The position numbers and the translations under genes were made by a program. From NCBI RefSeq assembly GCF_002736145.1, contig NZ_CP024160.1, forward strand, positions 1,550,001 to 1,614,000: a DNA stretch of 64,000 nucleotides, given 5' to 3'. The notes beneath the pieces are model-generated. The model did no database searches. It was given only the letters and a program-made list of their open reading frames with translations, and was not told where the DNA came from. This DNA is from Collinsella aerofaciens. GTDB lineage: Bacteria > Actinomycetota > Coriobacteriia > Coriobacteriales > Coriobacteriaceae. The first letter of the stretch is position 1. Each line of letters begins with the position of its first letter. Positions 63,472 through 64,000 of this stretch are shown here, piece after piece.

Positions 63472-64000
63472 GGTCGATCACGTCCAGGCAGGCCTCGATG
63501 GGCAGACCGGCCGACTTGTCCTCTTGGTCGGCATTGCGCTCGATAAGCTCGGCTACCACGCGCATGGCATCGCTCGTCGCGCGCTGCAGGCTCCAACCGG
63601 CCATAACGCGACCGACGAGCACCGCCGAGAACGTGTCGCCCGTACCTGGGAAGTAGACCGGGATCAGGTCGAAGGGGATCGTGAAGTACTCCCCCGCCAC
63701 ATGGTCGTAACCGATGACGACATTCGCACCGTCGACCACAGCGCTCGTAATGACCACCGACTTGGCGCCCAGGGCACGCACGGCATCCACAAGAGCGCGG
63801 CCCTCATCGGGCGTGATTTGCTCGGCAATGGGCGTATCGGCGAGCAGACACGCTTCGGTGTAGTTTGGCACCGCATAGTCGGCGCACTCGAGCAGACTGC
63901 GCATGAGGCCGATCGTGGACTCGGGCACGCCGGCATAGAGCTTGCCGTTGTCGCCCATGATGGGATCGACGAACACCTTGGTGCCCTTTTGCGCGCGGCG
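63464..64000 (-). CDS. Pyridoxal/pyridoxamine kinase-like protein, 5' end outside window
   Basis: Only the C-terminal 178 residues are present, and the frame runs past the right edge. VFVDPIMGDNGKLY, VPNYTEACLL and the catalytic PGTGDTFSAVLVG belong to the PdxK/PdxY branch of the ribokinase superfamily, which phosphorylates vitamin B6 vitamers. The frame continues without a stop to position 64000, so the start is not in this window. Confidence 0.88.
   Translation of the reverse strand, partial: RRAQKGTKVFVDPIMGDNGKLYAGVPESTIGLMRSLLECADYAVPNYTEACLLADTPIAEQITPDEGRALVDAVRALGAKSVVITSAVVDGANVVIGYDHVAGEYFTIPFDLIPVYFPGTGDTFSAVLVGRVMAGWSLQRATSDAMRVVAELIERNADQEDKSAGLPIEACLDVIDHE

Overview
The window looks like chromosomal DNA of a gut actinobacterium of the class Coriobacteriia, most likely Collinsella or a close relative. 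This is inferred from the high GC content, the actinobacterial rRNA operons, the gene families and the operon layout; no database search was possible. Almost every gene reads on the minus strand. The exceptions are pepT, an MFS exporter, one DUF4143 ATPase and a small phosphatase.

Layout. 0.3-5.5 kb: a JetD-like (DUF2220) protein with a long disordered linker, then cstA behind a long leader that looks like a ribosome-controlled attenuator, then two very large palindromic elements. 5.5-12.4 kb: a housekeeping operon acpS-nnr-alr-udg-tsaE-tsaB/rimI/tsaD, the last three fused in one gene. 12.5-24 kb: two tandem, apparently identical 16S-23S-5S operons without spacer tRNAs, separated by about 480 bases that hold an ORF remnant. 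24-28.3 kb: a phosphohexomutase, homocysteine methyltransferase with a DtxR-type regulator, and peptidase T. 28.4-38.3 kb: an LCP cell-wall ligase, murA and the complete F1Fo ATP synthase operon (atpI-B-E-F-H-A-G-D-C). 38.4-45.3 kb: upp, glpK, tsaC, a HicAB toxin-antitoxin pair, prmC with a large insertion, and prfA. 45.5-52 kb: an M20 peptidase, a polar amino-acid ABC transporter, an aldose-epimerase-like enzyme and a membrane protein. 52-64 kb: two AAA/DUF4143 ATPases, each with its own palindromic repeats, and between them a probable hydroxybenzoate (gallate-type) decarboxylation cassette. The right edge has an LMW phosphatase, a TIGR04076 protein and a truncated pyridoxal-kinase-like gene.

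How genes work together. tsaB, tsaD, tsaE and tsaC cover the tRNA t6A pathway. prmC and prfA form the release-factor pair. murA, alr and the LCP protein serve the cell wall. The decarboxylation cassette has an LpdC-like UbiD enzyme, UbiX, a DASS-type transporter and a MerR regulator. Next to it is a fusion of an LpdD-like chaperone domain with an isopentenyl-diphosphate-isomerase-like Nudix domain. That Nudix domain keeps its metal ligands but has Ala where the catalytic Cys should be. It could supply dimethylallyl monophosphate for prenylated-flavin synthesis, which is the most interesting gene-level idea here.

The strongest signals outside genes are families of structured elements at gene 3' ends. 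One roughly 165-base family occurs four times directly against the stop codon of minus-strand genes. Its stems differ between copies by compensating base changes, and a terminator hairpin lies inside it. A second family forms palindromes with 34-44 base arms. A third is a short hairpin of the type TGTGACAAAGGGA, in which the stop codon is sometimes part of the stem.
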